Assembly: GCA_014898415.1 (NCBI GenBank)
Contig: RCTD01000019.1
Location: 248,001 to 312,000, forward strand
Reading direction: 5' to 3'
DNA length: 64,000 nucleotides
Source of the DNA: Stromatinia cepivora
Lineage: Eukaryota > Ascomycota > Leotiomycetes > Helotiales > Sclerotiniaceae
The stretch's first letter is position 1; each line of letters begins with the position of its first letter. The position numbers and the translations under genes are program-made. The notes below the pieces were generated by a model, which had not been told where the DNA came from, did not search any database, and was given only the letters and a program-made list of their open reading frames with translations. Below, piece after piece: positions 35,660-47,629 of the stretch.

Positions 35660-38600
35660 CTTATAAATTGAAAAAGGATCGGAAATATTCGAACTTTTAT
35701 TTTGTAAGATTCTTAATAAACCTATTAACAATCATATCGATGATTGATAGATAGATTACATAAAAGTTCCTTTTTGAATATTCTTAATATAACCACATAT
35801 TTTGGATATCGATATGATATAATTTCGTAGTGATCCATTTGTTCTTATCAATCATCAATCTAATCGTTTACTGATTATTATAAAAAATCATTACAAACTC
35901 TTTCATTGCTAAATCGATCTTTTTTAAGAAATATAAGATTACTATAATTTCTTTTGATATATATTCAATTCCGAAAAGCTTTGCTTTAATAATCGAAATA
36001 ATCACAATATCTTGCTTGGATACTTTCTATACAATTAAGCCACCGAAAAGGAATATAACGTACCTTTGGGATAATCGATGAATATCTGGATCATTTGCAA
36101 AAGAAATGTCTAAAAAGATAAGAAATTGTGATATTTGATCACCATTATATTGGATCGCGAGATACCTTGTATTCTATAGATATTATAAACAATAATCAAT
36201 AGCTTTTATATAATTACTTAATGGGTTAATCAAATAGTAACTCAATTACGAAACAATGAATAATACATCCGCTCTTATAATGATTACAATATATAATACT
36301 AAACCCACTTTCTCTTAATATATTTTTATAATATATATAGAAGCTTAACCCTGATTTTTCCGAAATACTATTATTAGGAGCGATGTACTTACTGTCCTAT
36401 TTGTTGCTTTGAATTTCTTAATAATCTTTTTAATATATATATCATAAATTAACTATAATTTTTTCTTGAATCGATTACAAAGTATATATATACCTAGAAA
36501 TCATTTAGTATTTCCCAGGTCTTATAGTTTATATACAGCTTTGATTCCCTTGATGATCTTTATGATAATTGATTCGTTTTTCTTATAATAAATGATCTGA
36601 ATATTATCTACAAAGAAAAAAATTATAACAATATACTTTAGATTAATATATAAACACAGTTTCTCTTTGTATTATACCAATCCTAATTTCTCGAATATCC
36701 AAATGAAATCCCTAAACCATATAATTGGGGAATCTTGTAGATCATACAAAACTCAATCGATTATAACATTTTTGTTTGGGATTTTGTATTTATCAGATAG
36801 ATAATATATAACTAAAGTATTGGAAAGATTGTGTAAAGTATTAACAAAGGTATTGATTATATTATATTGCTTTGTTTCGAGATTATATTTAACAACGATT
36901 ATTATTACGATTCGGAATAATCGGTTTGCTAATATAGCAGTGTAAATAATCTCAATAGTATTTTTAGTCTGAAGATCTTTTTGTATTATTAAATATAAAT
37001 AATAACAAATGATTAAATCTTGATTATTATATTTATATATAAATACTCATTGAAAGGAAATCGGTTTTATAGATTCCGATCCAGAATCGATTTCACACTA
37101 AATTTTCCTAGCCTTAAGATTATTAACCTTAAGATTACAGTTCTATTTAAATCAATATCCTATTTGATGATCTTCTAATTGATAATAAAAACAAAGTAAT
37201 TTTGGAATTGCAAATATATGAATTCGAAAAAGTAATGTTACCTGTAATCCATTGATTGTAGATTAAAAGAAAAGCAGTAATAGTTTTGCTTCAATTCCAG
37301 TAATGATTATATTGTAAATTATTATAAATTGAGAATATTCCTTTATATCGTTTATTCTTTGTTAATCAGATTAGAATGTAAAATAAAAATTGTTTAAATA
37401 AAATAATCCTATTAAATCTGTTCTTTGAGATATAACAATTCCTATATAGAATCCAATATTAGGATTGCTTTTTTGATAATATTGTTATATATACAATTGC
37501 TTTTGTATATATATTGATTGCTTTGGGATACAAAAGTTAGATGATTCCTGAAAGAGAGATGATTCCGAATAATAATTGTATAATTGAAACTCAAACGGAT
37601 TGATCTAAACCCTGAGTATTTCAATCCTTATAATACAAACTCTTTTAAATATTTGTTCGAAATCATAAATCCATAAGTCCTTTATAAATCGATCAAATGA
37701 ATGTATAAAATGTGGTAATCTTTATAATAACTAGATTTCCTTTATAGAATACTTTGATTGATTATTCTAGTATATATACTTCCTTTTGGAATATTGAAAT
37801 TGATCGATTAAAGCAGTCTCTAAATCATTTTTATATATACTACAAAGAACTTCAATAATATAATTAGTAGATTTATATTTCATATTCCTTATATCAATAT
37901 ATTCAATAAAATCGAAATCTATATTATTATTATAGGTATCTTCTTGAATAATACTAATATCTTTATCCACAAGATATAATTGTTTTTCAATGAAAGAATC
38001 GGCTTCTCCAATTTCTTTAATAAAAAGATCGACCAGTATTTATATATCTTCATTATATACTTTATCCTTATTACTTAAAGGATTAAATAGATTAGATAAT
38101 CCTAAATCGATTTCTTTATTTCCATTATCATCCTTCAAATCTATATTTACCCTCGAAATCAATTCGTTTATAAATAGTAAATCTGAAATATGCTTAATAG
38201 ATAAATCAAGGGTTTTTCGATCCATAAAAATAAATAGATGAATGAAGTCCTTATAATTGTCCTCGTTTTGAATAATCATCCTATCCATTTCGATATAATC
38301 TTGTAGATCAAAGACTTTAGCAAACTACTTAAGCTTTTCTATAATATAAATATCGATCATTCGATTAATAGAATCCATATAATAAATGAATTCCTTATTA
38401 AACATTATATTTCGAATAATAATAATTTTATCGAACTTGGGTATCTATATATAATAGATTAATATACCTGGGATATAATCTATTAAATATTTAATATATA
38501 TTCGAGGATTGATTTTGTATCATTTTCTATTAATTCCAGTTTCTCTGTTTTTATCCAAAAGGTAAACTTGGTATCTATATTTGTAGATTCTGTTCCAATT

Positions 38601-40400
38601 AGAATAGAGATCGTCGGATATTTTCTTTGCGAATAAGAGATTATCTTTATAAAAATAATTATGGAATTATATATCAAGTATTTTATTAAGCGATTTAAAA
38701 GATTTGATCTTCAAAGGATTTATATTATATAAATAAATAATAGCTTATACCATTTCTATTTACAATTTATTCGGTAAATTTGTTGTGATCTGTATTTTTA
38801 TTTATTTTGTGATTATTTCTTATCCTGTATATTCTGATTCTTCATTGGGTTTATATATATAAGATGGGGATAACTCGAATTCGATGCTTTCTTATTTGAT
38901 CTATTTCTCAAATAATATTACTTCTATGATTTCAATGATAGATGTATTATTATCCTATTTGATCATTACAATCGCTAGATTGTATTTATAATGAATTCAG
39001 ATTATAAAGTTTTGGATGATTGTAAATATTTTGTTGTATATTTTGCAATAGATTAGATATGAAAAGATTTTGTTATAATATATTTCTTTGATCAATAAAA
39101 GCTATAATATATTATTATACTCTTTATCGAAATCAAAAAGATTCTATTGGATTTTGTAGAAGAACCGAAATAGCTGGTAATCATTTGAAATACGAAAAAT
39201 GATTTGCTTTGTATAAATATGAATGTAATCAATATAATTGGAACAAATGATACCTTTTATTTTGACGTTTTGTATTACAAATACTAAATATTCAAAAACT
39301 TCCTTTTCCAAATACCCGGAATATTTATACCATATTTCATTTATATCTTCTTTTAAAAAAGATAGATTACAAGAACGATGGAATGTTTTATTTATTTTTC
39401 TGTTTATTATTAAATACATTATAAAAGGGTTGCTTACAGGAATAAATAAAAGAATACTCGAATAAGTAGAAAATGATTTGTATTCTAAAAATACAAGATT
39501 TTCAGTACAAGTATATTGAACAATTACTATGCTATTTGTATAATCTTTTTTATAAAAAGTATAATCATATCTTGAAAACTATAGGCCAGTTTTCTCCAAT
39601 CGAGCCTCCGAAACAATATTGATATAAAAATCAAAGATAAATACTATATCATTCAAAACCAGATTATTATTAAAGTAATCTTCTTTTTTAATGATCCCTT
39701 TGATAATACAAACCCTGCGTTCTAGAACTTGAAAGCTGAAAATGCCTGTTTCTATAAGATCATTGGGATTGGATAATCGATATTGATGATTATTCAATAG
39801 AGATATATCATTTACGATATATATAGTATTACAATTATCAAATAAGGTGTTATTGGACAGATAATGTATTCTTATTGTTGTAGAGTATACCCCTGATTAA
39901 TTGTATCAAATATCCAAGATAATAGCATTGATTGAAGGTCCTGAAGAATCAATGGAATTTTTCATCCATTTCCTTTTGATCCAATCAGAATGAAACTGCT
40001 TCCATGAATATGATCTTATTCGATCTTTAATTATTTGTAGTTTGTTTTTATTGAATACTCTTTTAAACGATGGATTAATCTTTCCAATGAACGTTAACTT
40101 TATGGCTTTGCAATTGTATGCAGTATAGCTATGACCAATTCCATTGTTCCATTTAGATTCGATTCTACAAGGATATTCCCAGATCTTCTTAATCCCTTGA
40201 TTGCTTTCAAAATTAATACTCTTTTTATTCTTCTTAAACTTTTTATTATTTTGAAAAAAGGTAAATATAGAATATACTCTTTTTTTAGTTTTTGAGGAAA
40301 TAGAATCCTGAAAGATTAATCCTTCAAAAACATCTCCAAATTGTTTAAATGAAAGGTTGGGTAATCCAAGCTGATTATTTATTTCGATTTGTATGATTAT
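35660..40400 (-). pseudogene. Gag-pol remnant of outer copia
   Basis: Parallel to the inner copy at roughly 70-85% by eye, differing mainly by transitions. Gag end near 40060-40400, protease region at 39579-39797 (NNHQYRLSNPNDLIETG...VSEARLEKTG), linker at 38040-38340, and RT active site at 36603-36614 reading FVDN. The RNase H C-terminus near 35690-35740 reads as a decayed IDMIADGLTK (IDMIVNRFIK). All key residues lost are explicable by C:G-to-T:A change. Confidence 0.8.
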
Positions 40401-41391
40401 AGTATTTACTCAAATTGGAAGCATCCTGGTATCAATAACTTGTAGAAAAGTATTGATAACGATTTCATCCTGTATTTTAGTAATCTTGTATACAAGAACT
40501 TTGATGTAAACTATAGTCCAATCCCTATACCATTTGATAAAATCGATTCTGTCAAACAAGGTTTGCATTAGAATAGATTGATATTCTTGTAGTATTACAA
40601 ACTTGACAATAATTACTATAAATGCGAGCTTCTTTTTGAGTATATTGATGATTATCTTGAATAGAAGAATTGTAATACCCTGATTGAGAATAAATAGTTT
40701 TATAAGATGTACTTGATCAATTAACGATTCGATTTATTTATAAACATCCCTAAAAGCTTTATAATTCTATGTATATTCTTGTTGTCAGTATTGATACTTC
40801 AATTGGAAAAAGGCAAGCTTAGAAGAGATTTCTTGAAAGATAATTGGAAATAGAATAGTAGATTTATTAGAAATGGATCCTGATGTATTATTATCAGAAT
40901 CTTTTATCTTTATATCTCTATTAGCATTTTCCCTGGATTGGATTGCTATAAGATATTCCGAAAATTCCTTTTGGTATTGAATTTGTTTCTTTTAATTATA
41001 TTTAATTTGGAAATCGATAATGGAAGATAAAACAAATGATTTGATTGAGAATCAATCGATCTGAATATGAATAAGTTCATTTGTTAGATCGAAATTTGAA
41101 ATGGATATCGCTGATATAAAAACAAACAGATTGTTCTTTGAATTGATTGAATCCCAAATTCCTTGAATTTGACATTTATTTTTCAAATATAAATACTATT
41201 CCAGTCATTGAGTATAGGTTATAAAAAGAAAATCGTTTTGATCTTTTGCTATATTGAATAAAGGTAATTAAATTGATATAAATATTAAATTATAGATGAG
41301 ATAAGAATGATATTTTAAAAATGATTCTTTAAGTATTTAATAATCATTGGATAAAAAGTTGTATAGATTTAAAAGCTACCAAATTTATAAC

Positions 41392-41700
41392 TATCACAGA
41401 ATTGTATGATTATATAGCACTTTCAGGGATCGGGGAATAGATGGTACATGTGATTGATAAAGTAAAAGAATTGAATGACTTGCCCTTGATTATATGAATC
41501 AAAAGCTGTATATATAGAACAAATAAATGATTATCTAACTAATATACACCTTAATTAAACTAGATCTTTGTTTATTAGTATATCAGGATCACCTTATCAA
41601 TTAATGGATTAATAAGGGCTAGTAGATCCTTCATTCCGATTGGAAAGCATACGCTTTGATCCTTTATAAGATACAGGGGATTGCGGGGCTTTCCGTGACA
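41392..41700 (-). repeat. 5' LTR of outer copia
   Basis: 309 bp, TATCACAGAATTG...TTCCGTGACA on the plus strand, followed by target duplication ATATA. Confidence 0.92.
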
Positions 41701-41929
41701 ATATATATATCTAATTACTTTTTAAAAATCATAATTCTTCAATTATAAATTCTAAAAAATATAATTGATCCTATTTATTCAATTCTATTATAACTTTTGT
41801 ATATCATATTATCTACAATTCATTACAAATATCCAATTATCTAATAACCCCTCAAATAATACTTCACTTTAATAATACCTTCTTAAATGAACTTTTACAA
41901 ATATTTTATTTAAAGAAAATGATCTATTC

Positions 41930-42092
41930 TGTTAACAAGTCATATTGAGTGGGTGGAAAAGCCTTATTATTCTAAGGTTATCTGGCTAGAAGCTATTATA
42001 CAAGTTGTATGATTCAGTAGAATCATGTGCAGACTAATCCCATTATAATATAGTCCTATATTTAGATATATGGTATGATCCAAAATCCAATA
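41930..42092 (-). repeat. 3' LTR of element Z
   Basis: 163 bp; plus strand TGTTAACAAGTCATATTGAG...AAAATCCAATA. Confidence 0.92.
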
Positions 42093-43259
42093 TTCCCCTA
42101 GGAGTGTAATGTATATAAAAGTAGAGAGGGTTAAATTATAAATACTACAATTGGTTTAAACCGAATTGAGCAATGTTAGCCTGAAAATAGAAAGCCAATG
42201 GTGTTGAGTGATTATTCCTTTGTTAGATCTTTTAAGACCCAAGATCTAATAAGATTCGAATAGAATAATCGCTTTACAATAGTATAATAATCTTTAAAGG
42301 ATAATCAGTATTCCTCTTTTTCATAATAAAAATTAAAGGAAATCTATCTTTCCTGTTTCCAATCCTCCAATTGTATTGGGCTAGAGCCTTCAGTCCTATA
42401 TTGTAGTACAGATGCCTCTCTTTAATAGGATAGTACATTTTATAGAGTCATATTTATAACTCTTCCCTTTGTAGTAAAAGTATAATTAGCTACCAGCTAG
42501 AATGACTGATAGGCTACTAGCTAGTAGCTTTTACTCTAGGGAACCATTGTATCTGTCGACCTTTAGTACTATACTTGTCTAGGTACTAATGATCTCCATA
42601 TACTAGTTGGTAAGCTGCTACCGGCTCCAGGAAGCTATGGTATCTGTCGATCTCTAGTACCATACTTGGCTAGGTATCTAGTGGTCTCCATATATTATAT
42701 AGCGGAGCCTAATACTCCTTTTATTTGGATACGCATCCTTCTACTATTAATGTAATTGTCCGTTCCTCTCATTATATCGCCCTGTATATCTTCCGGTATA
42801 TAGTCTCCTCCTCTGGTTCCATCTCCGGCTCCTCCTGTAATCGCCTCCGGTTTCATTTCCGGCTCCTTTATTAGGGATACTTTCCTTTTTTTTTACAATT
42901 GTCAATATAGTTATCGTTGTAAGTATTGAATATGAAGATACAACAAAATAATATTAATCTAAGAATAAAAACAAAATAGTATTGAAGTAATATATAATAA
43001 ACAATATATCAAAAGATGGCGAAGCTGGCGATTGTAATTATAAAAAGAAGAATAAGAAGATATCGAAGATATCAATAACAATATAAAAAAATGATGATCA
43101 AAGAAAGAATTGGATGTTAATAGAAAATCCCCAAAAGGAATATAAAAAACATTTTTTTAGAATGAAAGCGCTATTCCTCAAAACAAAAAACAATAATATC
43201 TCTCTAATACAAATACAATAAATTCCAAGGATACTACAGATATCGAATTCATCATTTTA

Positions 43260-43450
43260 GAGGTTCCAGTTCAAGAATCAACTTCTGCAAACCCTGAATC
43301 TGTATTAGGAACAAAATTTAAGATCGTCTTAAATTTTGCTGACAAATTTATTTCAGTAGGATCAAAAAACGAAATAAATCTATAATCATTTGAGGCTAAA
43401 CAAAAGGATGCAATGGATTTTGAAGACGAACCCCCAAAGTATCTAAAACG
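43260..43450 (+). pseudogene. Copia pol linker fragment inside element Z
   Basis: Matches the integrase-RT linker of element P (about 22195-22385): Z reads NPESVLGTKFKIVLNFADKF where P reads NPESILETKFKIILNFVDKL. The continuation (DEPPKYLKRKQ against NESLRYLIRKR) is parallel. It is in antisense orientation to element Z and therefore looks captured or left by an older insertion. Confidence 0.7.
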
Positions 43451-43822
43451 AAAACAAATATGGGTTTCATAGCTCCCCCAAAAATTATACCAGAAATATA
43501 ATCTCCAATATTTCTATTAAATTTTCTATAGGGAATTTATCAACTGTATAAAGATCGAAAGTATTCGAGGAATGGGAATATTCAAATTTTATTTTAGAAA
43601 AGTTTCGAAAGGTTTACTTTGCTTTGCAGAGTGTTTATTTCTTATTATTACCATTGATATAAGGCAAAAAGGCTTTCGAAAAAGAAAGGAGATATCGAGG
43701 GAATCGGTTGACTCTCGAATTGTCGGAAAAAGGGTGTAAAAAGATGGCATCTTCTGTTTGAGTAATTTCTAAAGCAGGCTTTTTTGTATTAGTTATATTG
43801 TTGGGATTCAATTCTGTCAATA

Positions 43823-43990
43823 TATTTAGTATAGCGGGTTTCCCCGTTTGTCCACTGAGTAATCTATGATTTTATTCGATCCTACTCTGCAGATGTATTT
43901 AATATAGCGGGCTCCCCCGCTTGTCTGCTGTATAAACTATTCTTCGCTTTGCTGATTGTATTTAGTATAGCGGGCTTCCCCGCTCAGCTG
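43823..43990. repeat. Three hairpin repeats (GCGGGCTTCCCCGC)
   Basis: Three units of about 65 bp, each starting TATTTA(G/A)TATAGCGGG and containing an inverted repeat (AGCGGGTTTCCCCGTTT, AGCGGGCTCCCCCGCTT, AGCGGGCTTCCCCGCTC). They stand out as GC-rich in AT-rich DNA. Confidence 0.85.
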
Positions 43991-44098
43991 TGTCGATTTT
44001 GCTCGTCTACTTTGCCGGATCTATTGAGGATTTGATCTTTCACCCCAAAAGACTAACCCTAAACTACACAGTGATACACAAAGCCCAGGCTTATAATC

Positions 44099-44261
44099 TG
44101 TTAACAAGTTATATTGAGTGGGTGGAAAAGCCTTATTATTCTAAGGTTATCTGGCTAGAAGCTATTATACAAGTTGTGTGATTCAGTAGAATCACGTGCA
44201 GGCTAATCCCATTATAGTATAGTCCCATGCTTAGATATACGGTATGATCCAAAATCCAACA
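44099..44261 (-). repeat. 5' LTR of element Z
   Basis: 163 bp; plus strand TGTTAACAAGTTATATTGAG...AAAATCCAACA, followed by TATTC. Confidence 0.92.
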
Positions 44262-44965
44262 TATTCTAATCTAATCGATAAAAATATAAATCCCTTTAAA
44301 AATATATCATCATTTTTATAATACAACGAATTCCATTTTCTATATATTCTGAACTTTCGAAAACCTATTCTAAAAAGCTCTTTTCTTCTCCTTAATTATT
44401 TCAATAATTCTTCGAAAAGAATATAAATACAAACTTTAATAGTATTATTATTGAAAGAAAGAAAACTAATAAAAAAAGATTCTAATATATAAAACCAATA
44501 TTCTTAATAATTCAATTACTTCTCCTGATTTATTATTACAATTACAAAATCTTTATATAATGATTATAAATTTGAAAAAAGAAAATCGATAATTGAAAAT
44601 TATAATAACAACAAATTTTATAATAATATAATCTTTTTTTAAACCTTAAATAATACTAATACAGATATCCAAATCAATAACAATACCTAAAACTCCCCTT
44701 ATTCCTTCAATTAAGGATTAAGGATCTTCATTTAAACAAACTAAAAAATCCTGAAATCAAAGAAAGAAAACTTTGATCAAACAATCTGATCGCCTAAAAC
44801 TCTTTAATAATTCTCTTTCCCTTTTAGGAAATAATGATTTATATAATAATTAGAGATCCCTTTATTCAAAAAATCAATCTAATCAATCAAGATCATATTC
44901 CTATATTAATCATAATTTATATCGAGATATATATATATCAAAATCTACAAATCTTACTACTAAAC
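44262..44965. other. AT-rich decayed DNA
   Basis: No gene, LTR or tandem repeat recognised; the composition suggests RIP-decayed transposon interior. Confidence 0.5.
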
Positions 44966-45314
44966 TGTTACGACAGGTAACAATTAGGTCACGGGATTAG
45001 CAATACACGTAACGCTAAGACTCGAAGAACTCGAAGGCTTAACTTCTCGAGCTCTTCGATCGAGGAGAGCGAGAGGATCGAAGCTCGATCCTCCTGCTCT
45101 CTTCGAGTCATGGAAGTATGAAGGTCTATATAATCAAGATGGATTTTCTTTGTATAGAGCTTCGTGTTCAAGATCAATCATTTAATATACTCTATTATTA
45201 GTTACGAATAGCATATCATTGTCATTACTTAAGTCCCTGCTTGACGTTTAGTTATAAACCTATTTCGAGAGCCTAGAACATTTCCACGTGATCTAGACGG
45301 CTACCCTCGTAACA
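44966..45314. mobile_element. Family-Y LTR-like unit, copy 1 (349 bp)
   Basis: Begins TGTTACGA and ends TCGTAACA (8-bp inverted ends). The last 200 bp nearly match copy 2 at 47630-47920, but the first part differs and is full of CTCGAAG/CTTCGAG palindromes. Flanks show no clear duplication. A solo LTR is likeliest; a MITE is possible. Confidence 0.75.
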
Positions 45315-45410
45315 TATAAATATCTATTGAAATATATATAAGAATAAAAAGAAAATATTAGTAAATCAATAAACAATATAAATATATATAATACCTATAT
45401 ATATACAGAA

Positions 45411-45692
45411 TGTGACGCACAAGAGCCGTAGTAGAGCTGAATAAACAGGGTCAATTATGTTCCTTAGAATCTACAACTGAAGAACTATGGCTCGTAAAGA
45501 GCGACTAGATATATATACACAAATACCCATTTGTGGGCTGCGGGGTTGTGCGTATGCGTTATTAGGGTTACCATTTTACCATATTAAATCGTATGATTCG
45601 TAACGCATGCGCACGGATGATCAGCTCATAAATTGATATGGGAGATAAGGGGTATCACGTGGTTAGCCTCCTGTGGTTCACGATTCGTGACA
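45411..45692 (-). mobile_element. Family-X solo LTR, intact (282 bp)
   Basis: TGTGACGCAC...CGTGACA with a perfect 5-bp target duplication CAGAA at 45406-45410 and 45693-45697. It is in opposite orientation to the copies at 24817 and 47020. The 5-bp duplication and TG..CA ends support an LTR. Strand is arbitrary. Confidence 0.88.
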
Positions 45693-46589
45693 CAGAATAC
45701 AATAGATTAACTTTTATATAAGTAAAAGAAGATTTATTATATATTCATATCAAAATATCGAAATCTATAAATATTTATCGATATAGGATCGATTTCGATA
45801 TCGAAGATTATATATAGTTCAATATAAAGGGTTACTCTACCTAAAGATTATTCAAGAAATTAGATTTTCCGATTCAAGGAAGATTTAAGATTATTGATCA
45901 TTTTAAAAGTTCTTTCAAATTCGAATTTTCGATTATAATGAAAATTTATTCTATTTTCCCTCTAGATTGATTATACAAGGTATATAATGATCCTTTTCCC
46001 GATCAAATATTCGAATCATTTTCATCTATTAATATAACTAATAATTCGGAATAGAAAATGGAAAAGATTCTAGTAATAAAAAAAGCACAAAAAATCCTAT
46101 TATACAGAATCTTATAACTTAATAACAATATCAACCTCACCTGGTATCCTGTTTCCGATCTTAAAACGTTTCTATACCTCTTATGCGATTTCTATCTGGC
46201 TAATCCAACACTGCTTGGTCCCCCCAATCGATTACTTGATTAAATAAGGCTCTACGAGAGTAAAAAGGATGATTATAATCATATAAATGATGATTCATCT
46301 ATAAAACCAAAGGAAAGAAAAGTGTTCTTCAATTCAGCAGACTAGATGTTATGATTTCATGGTGATGCGTGCGTATATGATCACGAAAGGGTCGAAAACC
46401 CATACAAATTTGAAGGAATTTGATCGTATGTGTATAGGGCCCAAGCTCTATACGACAGATGAGCTGCCACCACCAAGACAATACGAAGGCAATATATTTA
46501 AAAAAAATCATGCCTATCATTTCAGAAATCATGCAAAAGGGAAGCCTGAATATGGTAGGAACGAAATATGACGTCACCCCTGCTGATTT

Positions 46590-46685
46590 CGTTCAATTTG
46601 GTTGATTTGGTCAATTCATTGGTCAATTTGGTCAATTTGGTCGATTAATCTGGTCGATTAATCTGGTCGATTAATCTGGTCGATT
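46590..46685. repeat. Tandem GGTCAATTT and GGTCGATTAATCT units
   Basis: Several GGTCAATTT units, then three GGTCGATTAATCT units (13 bp). Confidence 0.85.
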
Positions 46686-46825
46686 TCGGAATCGATTATA
46701 TTAACCATCCACCATCACTATACTATAGTTCAACCCCCTCCCCTTTTCTATTGAACTTTTCCTTTCAGAGGTTCCCCAAATCAAGGAGAATGCGAATCAA
46801 TATTGATTTAACCAATTGATGAACA

Positions 46826-46898
46826 ATTTGGTCAATTTGGTCAATTTGGTCAATTTGGTCAATTTGGTCAATTTCCAATAAATTGACCAAATCGACCA
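46826..46898. repeat. GGTCAATTT array with inverted tail
   Basis: Five to six GGTCAATTT units followed by AATTGACCAAATCGACCAAA, able to fold back on the array. Confidence 0.85.
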
Positions 46899-47019
46899 AA
46901 ATGATCAATCTAATTGATTTAGGGCTTATAAACCTTCACAAAACCTGATTTCCGATGAAATAACGATGGAATAGAGGAATAAAACATTCAAGAGCGAGCT
47001 TTTCCCAGGGGAAGGGTAA

Positions 47020-47303
47020 TATCACGAATCGTGAACCACAGGATATTAATCACATGATACCTCTTATCTCCTATGTCAATTGGTGAGCTGATTGTCCGTG
47101 CACATGCGTTACGATTCATACGATTTAGTATGGTAAAATGGTGACCCTAATAACATATATATACAGCCCTATAATTCATGAATGGGTATTTGTGTATATA
47201 TATATCTAATTGCGTTTTACGAGCTATAGTTCTTCAATTGTAGATTCTAAGGAACATAATTGACCCTGTTTATTCAGCTCTTCTACGGCTCTTGTGCGTC
47301 ACA
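47020..47303 (+). mobile_element. Family-X solo LTR, second intact copy
   Basis: Starts TATCACGAATCG and ends GTGCGTCACA; about 284 bp, inverted relative to 45411-45692. Flanks GGTAA and TATAA do not match well, so its target duplication is lost or it arose by recombination. Confidence 0.8.
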
Positions 47304-47629
47304 TATAAAATAGAAAGATTTGGATATACATATAATATAGTTTATCATTATAAAATCTCTAATACCATTTTTGATTTTATTCGAAATATAAATATTGTTA
47401 ATCTGATTTACAATTTATATAATTAATTTTAATAATATATAGCAATAGATTTGATAAAAGAGTTAGATTTTGAAGATACTTAATATAATAAAAAGTGTAT
47501 TGATTGAATCGATATTGAAATCATGATTCATTATTTGATTTTATAGAATAAATATAAATATTATTGTAATTGTTATCGAATATAATTAGGATGTATCTTT
47601 ATATTGATTATAGATAATGAAGAACAAAT
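47304..47629. other. AT-rich spacer
   Basis: About 325 bp between an X and a Y LTR; very AT-rich, nothing recognised. Confidence 0.5.

Larger units (their letters stand above)
25175..41700 (-). mobile_element. Outer 8.26-kb Ty1/copia element, interrupted
   Basis: LTRs of 309 bp at 25175-25483 and 41392-41700; target duplication ATATA at 25170-25174 and 41701-41705. Without the inner insertion (8261 bp plus 5-bp duplication) its length is 8260 bp. Orientation is minus: the 5' LTR is at the right, followed leftward by a primer-binding site (GTTATAAATTTGG, half-tRNA-iMet type after decay), gag, protease, integrase, RT and RNase H. After the inner insertion comes a 1.9-kb segment carrying an antisense gene, then the 3' LTR at 25175-25483. 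Confidence 0.93.
24817..41808. mobile_element. Family-X LTR (solo), split by two later insertions
   Basis: The pieces 24817-24942, 25118-25174 and 41706-41808 join to about 286 bp. The joined sequence matches the intact family-X copies at 45411-45692 (opposite orientation) and 47020-47303 (same orientation). The first gap holds a 170-bp solo LTR, the second the 16.5-kb copia nest. No clear 5-bp target duplication remains at its own ends (TATAA against TTATC). Confidence 0.85.
41930..44261 (-). mobile_element. Non-autonomous LTR element Z, 2332 bp
   Basis: Two 163-bp LTRs (41930-42092 and 44099-44261), target duplication TATTC at 41925-41929 and 44262-44266. Minus orientation is suggested by a primer-binding site (GATTATAAGCC, like GGTTATGAGCC) left of 44099 and a purine tract CTAGGGGAA next to 42092. 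The 2.0-kb interior lacks gag-pol in its own sense. It holds a roughly 60-bp direct repeat (42541-42602 and 42632-42700), a fragment of copia pol on the plus strand (43260-43450), and three hairpin repeats (43823-43990). Confidence 0.9.
45698..47019. other. AT-rich spacer with GGTCAATTT repeats
   Basis: A 70-codon frame at 46359-46571 (MVMRAYMITKGSKTHTNL...) is not recognised. Tandem nonamer/decamer repeats lie at 46590-46685 (TGGTCAATT, then GGTCGATTAATCT) and 46826-46875 (GGTCAATTT), followed by an inverted version (AATTGACCAAATCGACC, about 46882-46898). The rest shows nothing. Confidence 0.5.

Noticed and set aside
25175..41700. Tandem array of three copia-like units sharing LTRs
   Set aside because: Target duplications ATATA and CATAT and the equal lengths show one element nested in another.
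43823..43990. Hairpin repeats as a CRISPR array
   Set aside because: Only three units, hairpin within a eukaryotic retroelement, no cas genes, units diverged.
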